Source: Chryseobacterium soli (GTDB taxonomy: Bacteria; Bacteroidota; Bacteroidia; Flavobacteriales; Weeksellaceae). From it: a stretch of 64,000 bases of DNA. Each line of letters opens with the position of its first letter. Positions within the stretch are counted from its first letter, which is position 1. Both the position numbers and the translations under genes were made by a program. This document shows positions 28,067 through 36,319 of the stretch, one piece after another. The notes under the pieces were generated by a model. The model was given only the letters and a program-made list of their open reading frames with translations, was not told the DNA's origin and did no database searches. Where the stretch lies: positions 1 to 64,000 of the forward strand of contig NZ_JPRH01000007.1 of NCBI RefSeq assembly GCF_000737705.1, given 5' to 3'.

Positions 28067-28636
28067 TTAAGCAGTAGCTCTTTTGATGAATGGTGGCGGG
28101 CGGTTGAAATTTCGGAAAAACTTTAGGTTTGAAAGCCATTGATCTTTATGAACCTTTTTCAGAAAAATGTCCAGTAAATAAACTAATGTCGGTGTTTTGT
28201 TTTCGGACCCAAACAGAAGGAATTTCATCGTATGCTGATTGGGACTTACAATCTGCTTATCATGGTCGGAAATAGCCAATAGGGATTTTTCTGATGGAGT
28301 ATTCCTGATGAATATTGATACGGCTTTAGGGCTGTTTTCAACTCTTTGAGAAAAAATCTTCTCTTTTTTCTGGTTCCTTTTGTTGGATGCGGTTAAATTC
28401 TTTCTTTTGAAAGTTTTCTCTATTTTTTCCTTTTTTGGTTGGGAAACATGTACTTGCTCCATCCCTGAAATTATAGTACCCTCTGATACAACTATAAAAG
28501 TTGATGTAGAGTCTGATAAAGGAGCTTCGTTATGGACACAAATGGCCTGTATGATCTGAAAGTTGATTAACAACAAGATGAATAAGAAAAACCTCCTCCC
28601 TCCAAGTGTATGAAGAGAGAAGGTTTGGTTCATCAT
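28067..28636 (-). CDS. Secreted protein of unknown function, first gene of module B run
   Basis: About 189 residues; M-M at 28636/28633 or an ATG at 28660 could start it. A hydrophobic signal segment (F-F-L-F-I-L-L-L-I-N-F-Q-I-I-Q-A) is followed by S-E-G-T-I-I-S-G-M-E-Q-V-H-V, a Lys-rich stretch, and a C-terminal end with R-P-P-P. The interrupted gene at 54020-54595 has the same size, an equivalent G-T-G-G-S-L-H-V segment, a basic centre and a late R-P-P-P, so the two are probably homologous module members. Function unknown. Confidence 0.6.
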   Translation of the reverse strand: MMNQTFSLHTLGGRRFFLFILLLINFQIIQAICVHNEAPLSDSTSTFIVVSEGTIISGMEQVHVSQPKKEKIEKTFKRKNLTASNKRNQKKEKIFSQRVENSPKAVSIFIRNTPSEKSLLAISDHDKQIVSPNQHTMKFLLFGSENKTPTLVYLLDIFLKKVHKDQWLSNLKFFRNFNRPPPFIKRATA

Positions 28637-29189
28637 GTTATTTTCAGAATCGGTTATCATTTTGATGCAATATTATGATTACAACAATACCTGTACAAAC
28701 TTAATACTGGAATAATTCGGAAAGATTCATATGCTTATTAATCTATTTTACAAAATATGTATATTGAAAATCAATAAGTTATGTTTTGTTGTTTTGTTTG
28801 TGTAAGATTTAAAAATGATCCCAGATAGGTATTCGAATTTTTTCATTTTATATTTCATTAAATTTGTGCAAATGATAATTATGAATAAAATTTATAGGAT
28901 AAAGACTGAATTTCATGAGGATTATTGATCAATACCAATTTATTTTTTATCATTTTATTTAGCTATTTCCCAAAATGTAAAATAGGTAGATTACGAATCC
29001 ATGATGAAAGGGATGATTATTGAAAAACGGCAATAAATCGAAAAGAATAAAGAAGCCATAGATTTAAAGCAAAAGGAGTCCTGTTACTTCAATTAAATGC
29101 TGCATGGGCCAAAAATGAAGTTTGAAGAAGGTCTTTTATTGCATGTTTTAAAGTTATTGGCCGTCAGAAGCATAGAAATAATAACCATT
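28637..29189. other. Divergent promoter region of module B
   Basis: The region lies between the leftward secreted-protein run and the rightward TPR-AraC regulator, so it should hold both promoters and any operator. A plus-strand stretch near 29050-29115 reads A-K-G-V-L-L-L-Q-L-N-A-A-W-A-K-N-E-V before a TGA; it might be a gene remnant, but support is thin. Confidence 0.4.
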
Positions 29190-30884
29190 ATGAAATATAA
29201 ACTTATGTCTAAAAAAATATCTTTGCACATATCTTGCCTTGAATGGACAGGCTATCAGTTTTTTCAAAGATTACACACTAATTATATCTCTTTGTTTTTT
29301 TTTCTTTTTTTCTCTATCGCAAATGCTGAAACAATTTTATGTCCTGAAAATAAAAAAATAGATCAATTAATAGATCAGGCAACTTCTCTCAACAGCAACG
29401 GGAAAAGTAAAGAAGCTCTCAAACTGTTTCAAAAAGCTAATGATCTCGCTAAGGCTGTTGAGTGTGAAAAAGGGGAATTGAATGCAACAAAAAATATAAT
29501 GTTGATCTATTCCGAAGCTTATGACTATAAAAAGGCCTTGGAAATATCAAATAGAGCAAGAGATTTGGCACTTAGCCAGGAAGATTATAAAACATTATCT
29601 ACTTTATGCAATAAAAGGGCGATATTATTTGAAAATTTGGGGATATATGATGAGAGCCTAAAGGAGTATGAAGCAGCTCTGAAATATGCAATATTGATTG
29701 CTGAACCAGATCAGAGGTATTATCAGACTTCTTTGGTTTATTATAATATGGCTCCGTATTATCAGGGACAGTCAGATAAAAAGGTTTTGTATTATCTGGA
29801 AAAAAGCAAGGAAGAGATATTGAAAATAAGTGATACTAGTAAGGAGGTTCCTTTAGACAAAAAGCTTGATATGTTGGTCTCAATAAATATGAACCTAGGA
29901 ATTCACTTCCGGGATTCCAAAAATAAAGGAAGAAATGTGAAGTTGTCTGAATTCTATTTTATGCAGGCTTTAAAGCAACTTCATTTAATTAAGAAAGAAG
30001 TAAATCTGGAAACTAAAATCGATTTATATCAGGCACTTCAAGAATTGTATCAAATGAAAAAAGATTACAGGAAAGCAATACAATATGGTGAGAATATGCT
30101 GGCTATGGAGAGATCTAGCAGCATGCCTTATAACCGAAGAGTGGGTTATATGGTTTTGGCGAAATCTTATCTGGGGATTGGTGATAACTCTACCTCTCAA
30201 AAATATCTTGATCTTTTTTCAAAATTGAATGATAGTATTAATTCCGTAGAAAAGCAAGCTGTGGAAGATCCTGTAAAAAAAGTGATTTCAGACACTAAAA
30301 TCAACGGCGAGAAAAAGATTACAAGAATCGCTGCCATTTCTTTCGGTATCCTTATCCTAATGACTGGAGGAATGTTGATATACCGACGAAGAAGCCATAA
30401 AATTATTCACAAAAAATATGAAGATCTGATTGGTAAAATACTAAATGAAAACGAAATTAATAAAATAGAACAAAGCTCAGACAGACATAATAAAAACAAT
30501 GGAATAAAAACTGCTATCACAATTACTGATGAAACAGTAAAGGTATTACTCGTAAAGCTTGAAAAATTTGAGACTTCAAAGAAGTATCTTCGAAAGGATT
30601 TGAGCCTTACCTGGATGGCTAATAGCCTTGCAACCAATCCAAAATATCTTTCAGAAATAATAAAAACCTATAAAAATCACAACTTCACAAGTTATATCAA
30701 TGAGCTTCGCATCAACTATATTATTAAGAATCTTTATGAAAATCCAATTTATCGGGAATATAAAATAGCCTCTTTGGCAGAAGAGTGCGGCTATGGTACG
30801 CCAAGGGTTTTTGTTAATGCTTTTAAACAGCAAACAGGTTTTACACCGTCTTATTTTGTGGAACAGCTGAAAACTGTAGTTTAA
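29190..30884 (+). CDS. Membrane-tethered TPR regulator with AraC-type domain (module B)
   Basis: About 564 residues from the ATG at 29190; ATGs at 29097 and 29205 are alternatives. A hydrophobic export segment (I-S-L-F-F-F-L-F-F-S-I-A-N-A) precedes a TPR-rich region, with a transmembrane helix at about 377-398 followed by basic residues and an AraC-type DNA-binding domain at about 469-560 (S-L-T-W-M-A-N-S-L, L-A-E-E-C-G-Y-G-T-P-R-V-F-V). The layout is periplasmic sensor, membrane anchor, cytoplasmic DNA binding. It is divergent from the module B secreted genes, the usual position of a local regulator. A 31-bp piece of its AraC coding sequence recurs exactly at 53652-53682. Confidence 0.85.
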   Translation: MKYKLMSKKISLHISCLEWTGYQFFQRLHTNYISLFFFLFFSIANAETILCPENKKIDQLIDQATSLNSNGKSKEALKLFQKANDLAKAVECEKGELNATKNIMLIYSEAYDYKKALEISNRARDLALSQEDYKTLSTLCNKRAILFENLGIYDESLKEYEAALKYAILIAEPDQRYYQTSLVYYNMAPYYQGQSDKKVLYYLEKSKEEILKISDTSKEVPLDKKLDMLVSINMNLGIHFRDSKNKGRNVKLSEFYFMQALKQLHLIKKEVNLETKIDLYQALQELYQMKKDYRKAIQYGENMLAMERSSSMPYNRRVGYMVLAKSYLGIGDNSTSQKYLDLFSKLNDSINSVEKQAVEDPVKKVISDTKINGEKKITRIAAISFGILILMTGGMLIYRRRSHKIIHKKYEDLIGKILNENEINKIEQSSDRHNKNNGIKTAITITDETVKVLLVKLEKFETSKKYLRKDLSLTWMANSLATNPKYLSEIIKTYKNHNFTSYINELRINYIIKNLYENPIYREYKIASLAEECGYGTPRVFVNAFKQQTGFTPSYFVEQLKTVV

Positions 30885-31049
30885 TGTATTTAAATTATAT
30901 TATAACACCGGAAATTTATCTACAAGTATTTGGTACTATGGAAAATACTGTAAAAGAGTGTATGGGCTCCAAAGATTATTGGAAGATTAGTTTGAATCAA
31001 ATTAATGATATTAATTAAGTTTACTTTTTTTATATTAAATCTAAATTTA

Positions 31050-31376
31050 TTATAAAAATTGCTTTTTCCACTTTGCAATGGTATTTCTACTCATTTTGAA
31101 ATGAATTGCCAGCTGAGAATTATTTAATTGATGCTTCTTTTGGTAGTCGAGTATTTTTAGGATTGCATGTGTATTATATGAACGAAGTTTCTGATTGAAG
31201 ATTTGGTCAGACTGATCTTCGTTTTCAAATATTTTTTTATTGATATCGATCACCTCTAAAACCGATAATTCCTCTTTACCGGCCAGGAATTTCATTATTA
31301 CTTTTTTTTCGGGAAATTTTTTTGTGATGATATCCATGTATATTTTTTTGTAGTTTACCGGAATGGGCGTTTTCAT
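31050..31376 (-). CDS. HTH2-type regulator, pair 3 (module C)
   Basis: 108 residues with Y-K-K-I-Y-M-D-I-I-T-K-K-F-P, then L-S-V-L-E-V-I-D-I-N-K-K-I-F, N-Q-K-L-R-S-Y, and the terminal helix-turn-helix Q-L-N-N-S-Q-L-A-I-H-F-K-M-S-R-N-T with K-W-K-K. It follows HTH1 after 58 bp. It ends the minus-strand operon that begins at 32710 and converges on the TPR-AraC gene of module B. Confidence 0.8.
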   Translation of the reverse strand: MKTPIPVNYKKIYMDIITKKFPEKKVIMKFLAGKEELSVLEVIDINKKIFENEDQSDQIFNQKLRSYNTHAILKILDYQKKHQLNNSQLAIHFKMSRNTIAKWKKQFL

Positions 31377-31434
31377 ATATTATCTATAAAAAAGGGGGTA
31401 GAAGTTCATTTTATAACACGTATTGGATCTTATC

Positions 31435-31869
31435 TTAACGGTTGTATTTTTTAATCCACCGGAAGAGTGTAGATTTAGGAATGCCATATTCTTTGATGAC
31501 CTGAAGCGTGGTTTTTTCTCCTTTTTCTATTGTTTCCAGTATAAAGTATATCATCTCTTTGGTGTAAATATTTTTTCGGAATTTTGGAAGCTGGGAATTT
31601 TTATTATCTGTAACCATATTATAGCCGGCAGAAGATGGAGGTGCATATAATATAAGATGTTGGGTGTAAATTCTGAAAAAATCATATTCCAGCAATTTGC
31701 TCCAGCGTAAAAGAACAGCCGTTTCCATACTCTCTGCCGTATACATTTTGTGTATCTCCTCTTCTCCTTGTTTCATAAAAGAGCATATCCGGTCAATATC
31801 GACAGAAGACTCATGAACACATTGATGAATCAATTCACCGATATGTATATTTTTGAAATCTATAGACAT
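31435..31869 (-). CDS. HTH1-type regulator, pair 3 (module C)
   Basis: 144 residues with I-H-I-G-E-L-I-H-Q-C-V near the start, the signature RWSKLLEYDFFR in the centre, N-I-Y-T-K-E-M-I-Y-F, and a terminal helix-turn-helix (I-P-K-S-T-L-F-R-W-I-K-K-Y). Only 3 bp separate it from the stop of the membrane-protein gene upstream, so the two are cotranscribed, as in module A. Confidence 0.8.
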   Translation of the reverse strand: MSIDFKNIHIGELIHQCVHESSVDIDRICSFMKQGEEEIHKMYTAESMETAVLLRWSKLLEYDFFRIYTQHLILYAPPSSAGYNMVTDNKNSQLPKFRKNIYTKEMIYFILETIEKGEKTTLQVIKEYGIPKSTLFRWIKKYNR

Positions 31870-31872
31870 ATA

Positions 31873-32304
31873 TCAATTTTTTATTTCTTCAAATTCTTGT
31901 TGTATTTTTTTGATCTGGGCACTGCCGATCCTGTATAACCTGACTTTAAAATCAATAAATTCCTCATTTTCTTTTCTTAAGGTTAAATAAAGGCAATTGT
32001 TTTTAATGGAAAAATCATGAAACAGATGGGTGGGAAATTCTATGAAAGGAACCATCCATTTTTTTTGAAAAGGATGATGGTATTGTATAGTGATCACCAT
32101 ACCTGAATTCTCAAATTCAAAAATTCTGATTCTGGATAATATGATGAGCAAGACAGCCATGATAAAAATAGCTGTTTTTAAAATTACTGTGCTATATGTA
32201 AAGGACAGCATACTGCAAAACATGATTACAAATGCATCTAAAGCAATGAATAATAATATGCCAAAACTCAGTAGGGTTGTACTTTTTCTGTTGTCTAATT
32301 TCAC
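31873..32304 (-). CDS. Small membrane protein preceding the HTH pair (module C)
   Basis: About 143 residues if it starts at the GTG at 32304, 22 bp after the preceding stop; a longer reading from 32427 would overlap the upstream gene by 100 bp. Two hydrophobic helices (T-L-L-S-F-G-I-L-L-F-I-A-L-D-A-F and V-I-L-K-T-A-I-F-I-M-A-V-L-L-I-I-L) come before a soluble domain with H-H-P-F, E-F-P and Y-R-I-G-S-A-Q. These markers match the product of 10334-10816, which has the same place in module A. Unknown function, but a conserved HTH1 partner. Confidence 0.7.
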   Translation of the reverse strand: MKLDNRKSTTLLSFGILLFIALDAFVIMFCSMLSFTYSTVILKTAIFIMAVLLIILSRIRIFEFENSGMVITIQYHHPFQKKWMVPFIEFPTHLFHDFSIKNNCLYLTLRKENEEFIDFKVRLYRIGSAQIKKIQQEFEEIKN

Positions 32305-32326
32305 GATATCTATTATTTTACAGTAC

Positions 32327-32710
32327 TTAGTCTTTATGATTGGTCTTTTTAAACATGGAGAAATAAATGATGAAAGCAACAGCAATAGCCAGTAGAACCG
32401 GAATAAACATGTCGACCTCGGCAGCATAGACCTCTTTATCCGGTTCAGGAGGAGATTTAGGGTGCTTATTTTGCTCTTTCTTTTCAGATTGATGTAATGT
32501 TTTTGTAAGGGAATCTTTGGACTTTGAAACTGATTGTATTGTATTATTCTTTATTTTATTGGTATTGGGTTTCAAGTTTTCTCCAGTTTTATTTTCATTG
32601 TTGATACTGTATTCAGTTCTGTTTACCTCTTTATCGGAAGAGTTATAGTAGGCTGTTACATTAATAAATAATAATATAAGACAGGATGAAATAATCAGTT
32701 TTGTTTTCAT
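32327..32710 (-). CDS. Bitopic membrane protein, first gene of module C
   Basis: 127 residues: an N-terminal signal sequence (L-I-I-S-S-C-L-I-L-L-F-I-N-V-T-A), a polar and Lys/Asn/Pro-rich stretch of about 75 residues without predicted fold, and a C-terminal transmembrane helix (F-I-P-V-L-L-A-I-A-V-A-F-I-I-Y-F) followed by a short basic tail. The stretch would therefore be periplasmic and anchored. The start lies 56 bp from the left arm of the inverted repeat, so its expression may depend on the orientation of that segment. Confidence 0.65.
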   Translation of the reverse strand: MKTKLIISSCLILLFINVTAYYNSSDKEVNRTEYSINNENKTGENLKPNTNKIKNNTIQSVSKSKDSLTKTLHQSEKKEQNKHPKSPPEPDKEVYAAEVDMFIPVLLAIAVAFIIYFSMFKKTNHKD

Positions 32711-32766
32711 AACATAATTGGTATATTGGTGTTGATAATTAAAAATATTAAGTTTTATTTTTTTAT

Positions 32767-32786
32767 AAATAGTCCTGACTAGACTA
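32767..32786 (+). repeat. Inverted repeat, left arm (20 bp)
   Basis: The arm contains AGTCCTGACTAGACT and is an exact reverse complement of 32979-32998. Within it, AGTC and GACT face each other around a 7-nt spacer, the layout of a tyrosine-recombinase core site. Confidence 0.9.
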
Positions 32787-32978
32787 ATTTTTAGTTCTAT
32801 TAGTCTCTTTCATACTGTTTTTATTTTGACTAATACAAAATAATAATGCATAAAAAGTGATTTTTATACTATTTTATTATTTTGTAAAGTGGATATATAA
32901 AGTCATTATTGTTTTGTTAGACAATAATTTAGTAAAGTTTGGTTTTTAACGAAAAATGTGTAATTTTGTTAAAAATAG
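32787..32978. promoter_or_regulatory. Candidate invertible promoter segment
   Basis: 192 bp of AT-rich, gene-free DNA between 20-bp inverted repeats, placed between the module C operon (leftwards) and a tyrosine recombinase gene (rightwards). Size and arm length are very similar to the invertible promoters of Bacteroides capsule loci. TAAAGTTTG at 32933-32941, with TTG/TTTTG about 20 nt upstream, resembles a TAnnTTTG promoter and now points to the recombinase. After inversion it would point to module C. The promoter assignment is uncertain; the repeat geometry is certain. Confidence 0.6.
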
Positions 32979-32998
32979 TAGTCTAGTCAGGACTATTT
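32979..32998 (-). repeat. Inverted repeat, right arm (20 bp)
   Basis: Exact reverse complement of 32767-32786 (contains AGTCTAGTCAGGACT). The arm ends 44 bp before the start codon of the tyrosine recombinase. Confidence 0.9.
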
Positions 32999-33042
32999 TT
33001 TGTATTAAATTCGCTGGTAATTAATATTTTAAATTTCCAGTA

Positions 33043-34287
33043 ATGACAATCAAATTCTTTCTACCTCAAAATACCCTTCTTAAAAATATTCATGTTAGCC
33101 TTACTGATGATAAGCATAGTATCAACTGTCAGTTTCGTACATGCCTTAGGATTTCTGAAGAAGAATGGGATTTTGCAAAACAGCGTCCAAAAAATATTTA
33201 TTTGAAAAAATACAAAAAGCTTAATGCCAGGTTAGACCGTATTAAAATCAGAATTACAGAATATATCAAGGAAAGACAGAAGCAAAAAAAGCTTATCAGC
33301 CAAAGGCTTTTGTCTAAAGAAATTCAAAAAATAAGTATAGAAAAGCAAGAAATCTATCCTGAGAATTCTCTGCTTTATTTTTTGAAGAATTACATCTCAT
33401 CCCGAAAGGAAATGATATGTCCATCAACATTTAAAAGATATAATGTTTTTTGCAGACTGATCCAGAGGTTTGAGGGTTTTATGATGAAGCATCTGCTTAT
33501 AGAAGATATCAATTCGGATTTCGTTAAAGATTTTATTGTATTTGGAAAGGACGAGGAATACAGTGAAAATACAATATACAGAACCATACATTTTGTGAAG
33601 ACCATACTGAATTTTGTTGAGCGTAAGGGCATAAGAACTGCCGTAAGAGAGCTTGAGATACGCAGGGAAAGACAGCATAAAGAAGTAATTACGCTTACGG
33701 AAGAAGAAATCAAAAGAATTAAAGCCACAGATTTTCCAAATGAATTAAAAGATGCCAGAGACTGGCTTTTGATCAGCTGCTATACAGGACAGAGAATTTC
33801 TGATTTCATGAACTTTGGCAGGGAAAAACTGAAAGATATTAACGGGAAAAGCTGTATTAATTTTGTACAGAAGAAAACAGGTAAAGAAATTGTTCTTCCT
33901 CTTCACCCTACGGTCCTGAATGTCATCAGGAGAAATGAAGGGAATTTTCCTAAACCACTTTACTATCAGAAATATAATGAGCAGATTAAACAGGTGGCAA
34001 TGCTGGCCGGGCTCGCTCAGTTTATCAAAGCCCGAAAGCGCAGTGGACACCGGGTTAAAGATGTTGTAATAGAAAAGTGGCAGGTTTTAACCAGTCATAT
34101 AGGAAGGAGAAGTTTTGCCACAAATTTCTACGGGAAAATTCCGACCCCTCTTTTAATGGAAGCCACAGGCCATGGAACTGAGCAAATGTTTATGAAGTAT
34201 ATAAACCCTATTAACAATGAAAGAATAGTATGCTTGAGCAATTACTTTGATAAAGTATACGGCGAGATGCTGGAATGTGCAGTTTGA
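33043..34287 (+). CDS. Tyrosine site-specific recombinase
   Basis: 414 residues, usual length for Bacteroidota integrase/invertase proteins. An N-terminal arm-binding part and a helical core-binding domain (about 100-215) precede the catalytic domain. All catalytic residues are visible: Arg251 in T-G-Q-R-I-S, Lys278/281 in K-K-T-G-K-E, His352 and Arg355 in S-H-I-G-R-R, His377 in A-T-G-H-G, and nucleophile Tyr386 in F-M-K-Y-I-N-P. So it should be active. No phage or conjugation genes are near. Its position next to a 20-bp inverted repeat suggests that it inverts the adjacent segment, like Bacteroides surface-variation invertases. It could also act elsewhere. Confidence 0.85.
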   Translation: MTIKFFLPQNTLLKNIHVSLTDDKHSINCQFRTCLRISEEEWDFAKQRPKNIYLKKYKKLNARLDRIKIRITEYIKERQKQKKLISQRLLSKEIQKISIEKQEIYPENSLLYFLKNYISSRKEMICPSTFKRYNVFCRLIQRFEGFMMKHLLIEDINSDFVKDFIVFGKDEEYSENTIYRTIHFVKTILNFVERKGIRTAVRELEIRRERQHKEVITLTEEEIKRIKATDFPNELKDARDWLLISCYTGQRISDFMNFGREKLKDINGKSCINFVQKKTGKEIVLPLHPTVLNVIRRNEGNFPKPLYYQKYNEQIKQVAMLAGLAQFIKARKRSGHRVKDVVIEKWQVLTSHIGRRSFATNFYGKIPTPLLMEATGHGTEQMFMKYINPINNERIVCLSNYFDKVYGEMLECAV

Positions 34288-34416
34288 TAAGATTAGCTGA
34301 GTTTATCTTTCACATCATGAATTGAGATGATATATTACCTTACTTAAATGCATCCGTATCGGGTAATTTCCCGAGAAGAAATATGAAGTGGAGGAAGTAG
34401 AAATTAGTGAACCTAT

Positions 34417-34650
34417 TTACTTCACAACAGTTTCTGCATACAGTAGATATGGGTATTTTGTATCAAACACTACCTTATATTTTCCGGATTCCATTTTCAC
34501 ATTTTTAATTGCTGTGAAGGAATCCTTTATGTTTAGTAAAGAACTTTTCTTGATTACATGGATTGATTCTGTTGAAAGGGTTCAGTAACGTTCGTATAAA
34601 TCCATTTTAATCCTTTCCAGTTCATTGTTGACTATGTCGATGACGTCCAT
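34417..34650 (-). pseudogene. Small gene with an in-frame TGA, unknown family
   Basis: On the minus strand an ATG at 34650 opens M-D-V-I-D-I-V-N-N-E-L-E-R-I-K-M-D-L-Y-E-R-Y, hits TGA at 34584-34582, and continues in the same frame for 54 codons (T-L-S-T-E-S-I-H-V-I-K-K...K-Y-P-Y-L-L-Y-A-E-T-V-V-K) to TAA at 34419-34417. Both halves read as good protein. It is probably a 77-codon gene with one nonsense change. Family unknown. Confidence 0.5.
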
Positions 34651-34745
34651 TTTAAACTACAAAATGCTGCAGTGTACAATGGTAACTCGGATTGCGTGTC
34701 TATAATTATAAAATAAAGTGTACATTCGGCCTATAGTATTAATTA

Positions 34746-35378
34746 ATGATTCATCACATATTTTCTTCTGAATTCGGTTCTTCTCAAGAACTAATCGATA
34801 AACTTTACCAAAACGGTATCAGGAAAGCATATCAGGAAGGTGATGTTATTCTGGATGAGAATGCCTCCATACGCTCGATACCGATTGTAATGAAAGGATT
34901 GCTAAAAGTAATCCGGACAGAAGAAGACGGCAGAGAAATTTTATTGTATTACATTAAAGCAGGTGAAAGTTGTATTATGTCATTTCTTGGTGGAATGCAC
35001 AATGAGAAAAGTATTGTAAAGGCCGAAGTGGAAGAAGATTCCGAAATCCTCTTTTTACCTGTGGAAAAAGTTTCTCTTTTCATCAAAGAATACCCGGAAT
35101 GGCTGGATTATATTTTCAGGCTTTATCATAAACGTTTTGAAGAATTGTTGGATATTATCAATGCTATTGCTTTCAAAAAAGTGGATGAAAGGTTATTAAA
35201 TCTGCTCCATAAAAAATCAGAGCTGTCTCAGTCAAAAATAATAATTATTACACACGAACAGCTTGCCAACGAGCTTGGTACGGCTAGAGTAGTAGTGTCC
35301 AGACTTCTGAAACAGTTGGAAGATTCCGGAAAACTAAAACTGGGCAGAAACAAAATCATCCTTTCAGATTCTATATAA
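34746..35378 (+). CDS. Crp/Fnr-family regulator of the sulfur cluster
   Basis: 210 residues. An N-terminal cyclic-nucleotide-binding-like beta barrel (about 25-115, with P-I-V-M-K-G-L-L-K-V and G-E-S-C-I-M-S-F) is joined by a long helix to a Crp-type winged helix with E-Q-L-A-N-E-L-G-T-A-R-V-V-V-S-R-L-L-K-Q-L-E near residues 176-197. In Bacteroidota this regulator type is commonly found directly upstream of TauE, persulfide dioxygenase-rhodanese and YeeE/YedE genes, and this order is repeated here. A near-identical 21-bp site lies in front of two of the downstream genes and is its likely operator. The signal may be reduced sulfur, possibly via Cys; this is inference. Confidence 0.85.
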   Translation: MIHHIFSSEFGSSQELIDKLYQNGIRKAYQEGDVILDENASIRSIPIVMKGLLKVIRTEEDGREILLYYIKAGESCIMSFLGGMHNEKSIVKAEVEEDSEILFLPVEKVSLFIKEYPEWLDYIFRLYHKRFEELLDIINAIAFKKVDERLLNLLHKKSELSQSKIIIITHEQLANELGTARVVVSRLLKQLEDSGKLKLGRNKIILSDSI

Positions 35379-35384
35379 TTTTCC

Positions 35385-35405
35385 TATGTAACAAAAGTAG
35401 CTGTA
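35385..35405 (+). promoter_or_regulatory. Operator-like site 1 of the sulfur cluster
   Basis: The site begins TATGTAACAAAAGT and ends AGCTGTA, 46 bp before the TauE/SafE start. It contains an imperfect GTAAC-4-GTTAC-type dyad (GTAACAAAAGTAGC). An almost identical site (one base differs) lies at the same distance upstream of the dioxygenase gene. A Crp-type dimer site is likely. Confidence 0.6.
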
Positions 35406-35451
35406 CAGCATCAGAGATATTTCCATTTTTGCTTTATAAAAGTTAAAGAAA

Positions 35452-36246
35452 ATGGAAGTTTTTGGTTATGCAGCATCGGTTTTTATCGGTATTTCTTTAG
35501 GATTAATAGGCGGTGGCGGAAGCATTCTTACCGTTCCTGTTTTGGTTTATCTTTTCGGAATTGATGCTTTTTTGGCAACAGAGTATTCACTTTTTATTGT
35601 CGGAATCAGCAGTATGGTGGGGTCATTTTCTTATTTAAAAAAAGGCCTGGTCGATCTTAAGACTGCTTTTATTTTTGGCATTCCATCAATCATTTCCATT
35701 TTCGTTACCCGAAATTTTCTTCTCCCTTTAATTCCCGATGAAGTTTTTAGAATGGGAAACTTTATGGTAACCAAAGACATTTTTCTTCTGTTGCTATTTG
35801 CAGGGTTAATGATCACCGCTTCCTATAAAATGATTCAAAAAAAGATGGAATCAAAAACAGAAATAGTTCCTTCACAAAATAGCAATACACTGTTGGCGGC
35901 AGGAGAAGGTTCTGTTGTCGGGATTTTAACAGGTCTGGTAGGAGCTGGTGGTGGCTTTATGATTATTCCTGCACTCGTCAATCTGTTGAAAACACCTATG
36001 AAAGTCGCTATCGGAACTTCTCTTGTTATCATTTCTTTAAATTCTCTGATCGGATTTTTTTCATCAATGAATCACGTCAAGATTGAATGGAATTTATTGG
36101 GAAGAATTTCCGCAATTGCCGTTGTCGGAATCATCATTGGCTCACAATTATCAAAGAAAATTGATGGTAAAAAACTGAAACCTGCGTTCGGTTGGTTTAT
36201 TCTGGTGATGGGAATTTACATCATTATTAAAGAACTTTTCTTTTAA
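35452..36246 (+). CDS. TauE/SafE-family sulfite/organosulfur exporter
   Basis: 264 residues, almost wholly hydrophobic with seven or eight predicted helices in two related halves. Each half opens with the Gly-rich family motif: L-G-L-I-G-G-G-G-S near residue 20 and L-T-G-L-V-G-A-G-G-G-F near residue 163. The family moves sulfite, thiosulfate-related or organic sulfur anions across the inner membrane. In this cluster, export of sulfite produced by the persulfide dioxygenase is a natural role. Confidence 0.85.
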   Translation: MEVFGYAASVFIGISLGLIGGGGSILTVPVLVYLFGIDAFLATEYSLFIVGISSMVGSFSYLKKGLVDLKTAFIFGIPSIISIFVTRNFLLPLIPDEVFRMGNFMVTKDIFLLLLFAGLMITASYKMIQKKMESKTEIVPSQNSNTLLAAGEGSVVGILTGLVGAGGGFMIIPALVNLLKTPMKVAIGTSLVIISLNSLIGFFSSMNHVKIEWNLLGRISAIAVVGIIIGSQLSKKIDGKKLKPAFGWFILVMGIYIIIKELFF

Positions 36247-36253
36247 AAATTCT

Positions 36254-36274
36254 TATGTAACAAAAGTGGCTGTA
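36254..36274 (+). promoter_or_regulatory. Operator-like site 2 of the sulfur cluster
   Basis: It begins TATGTAACAAAAGT and ends GGCTGTA, 45 bp before the start of the dioxygenase-rhodanese gene, and differs from site 1 by one base. Equal spacing to the two start codons supports a real regulatory element. Confidence 0.6.
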
Positions 36275-36319
36275 GGAGAAAAATTATAAAAAGAAATTTG
36301 CAATCAATAAAATAGAAAA

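Noticed and set aside
29050..29189. Stretch reading L-L-L-Q-L-N-A-A-W-A-K-N-E-V upstream of the module B regulator
   Set aside because: Closed by stops on both sides and not matched to a known family; kept only as a note on the gap.
34388..34588. 66-residue plus-strand frame
   Set aside because: The opposite strand has a more protein-like frame (34650-34417) with sensible composition; the plus-strand frame is probably its shadow.
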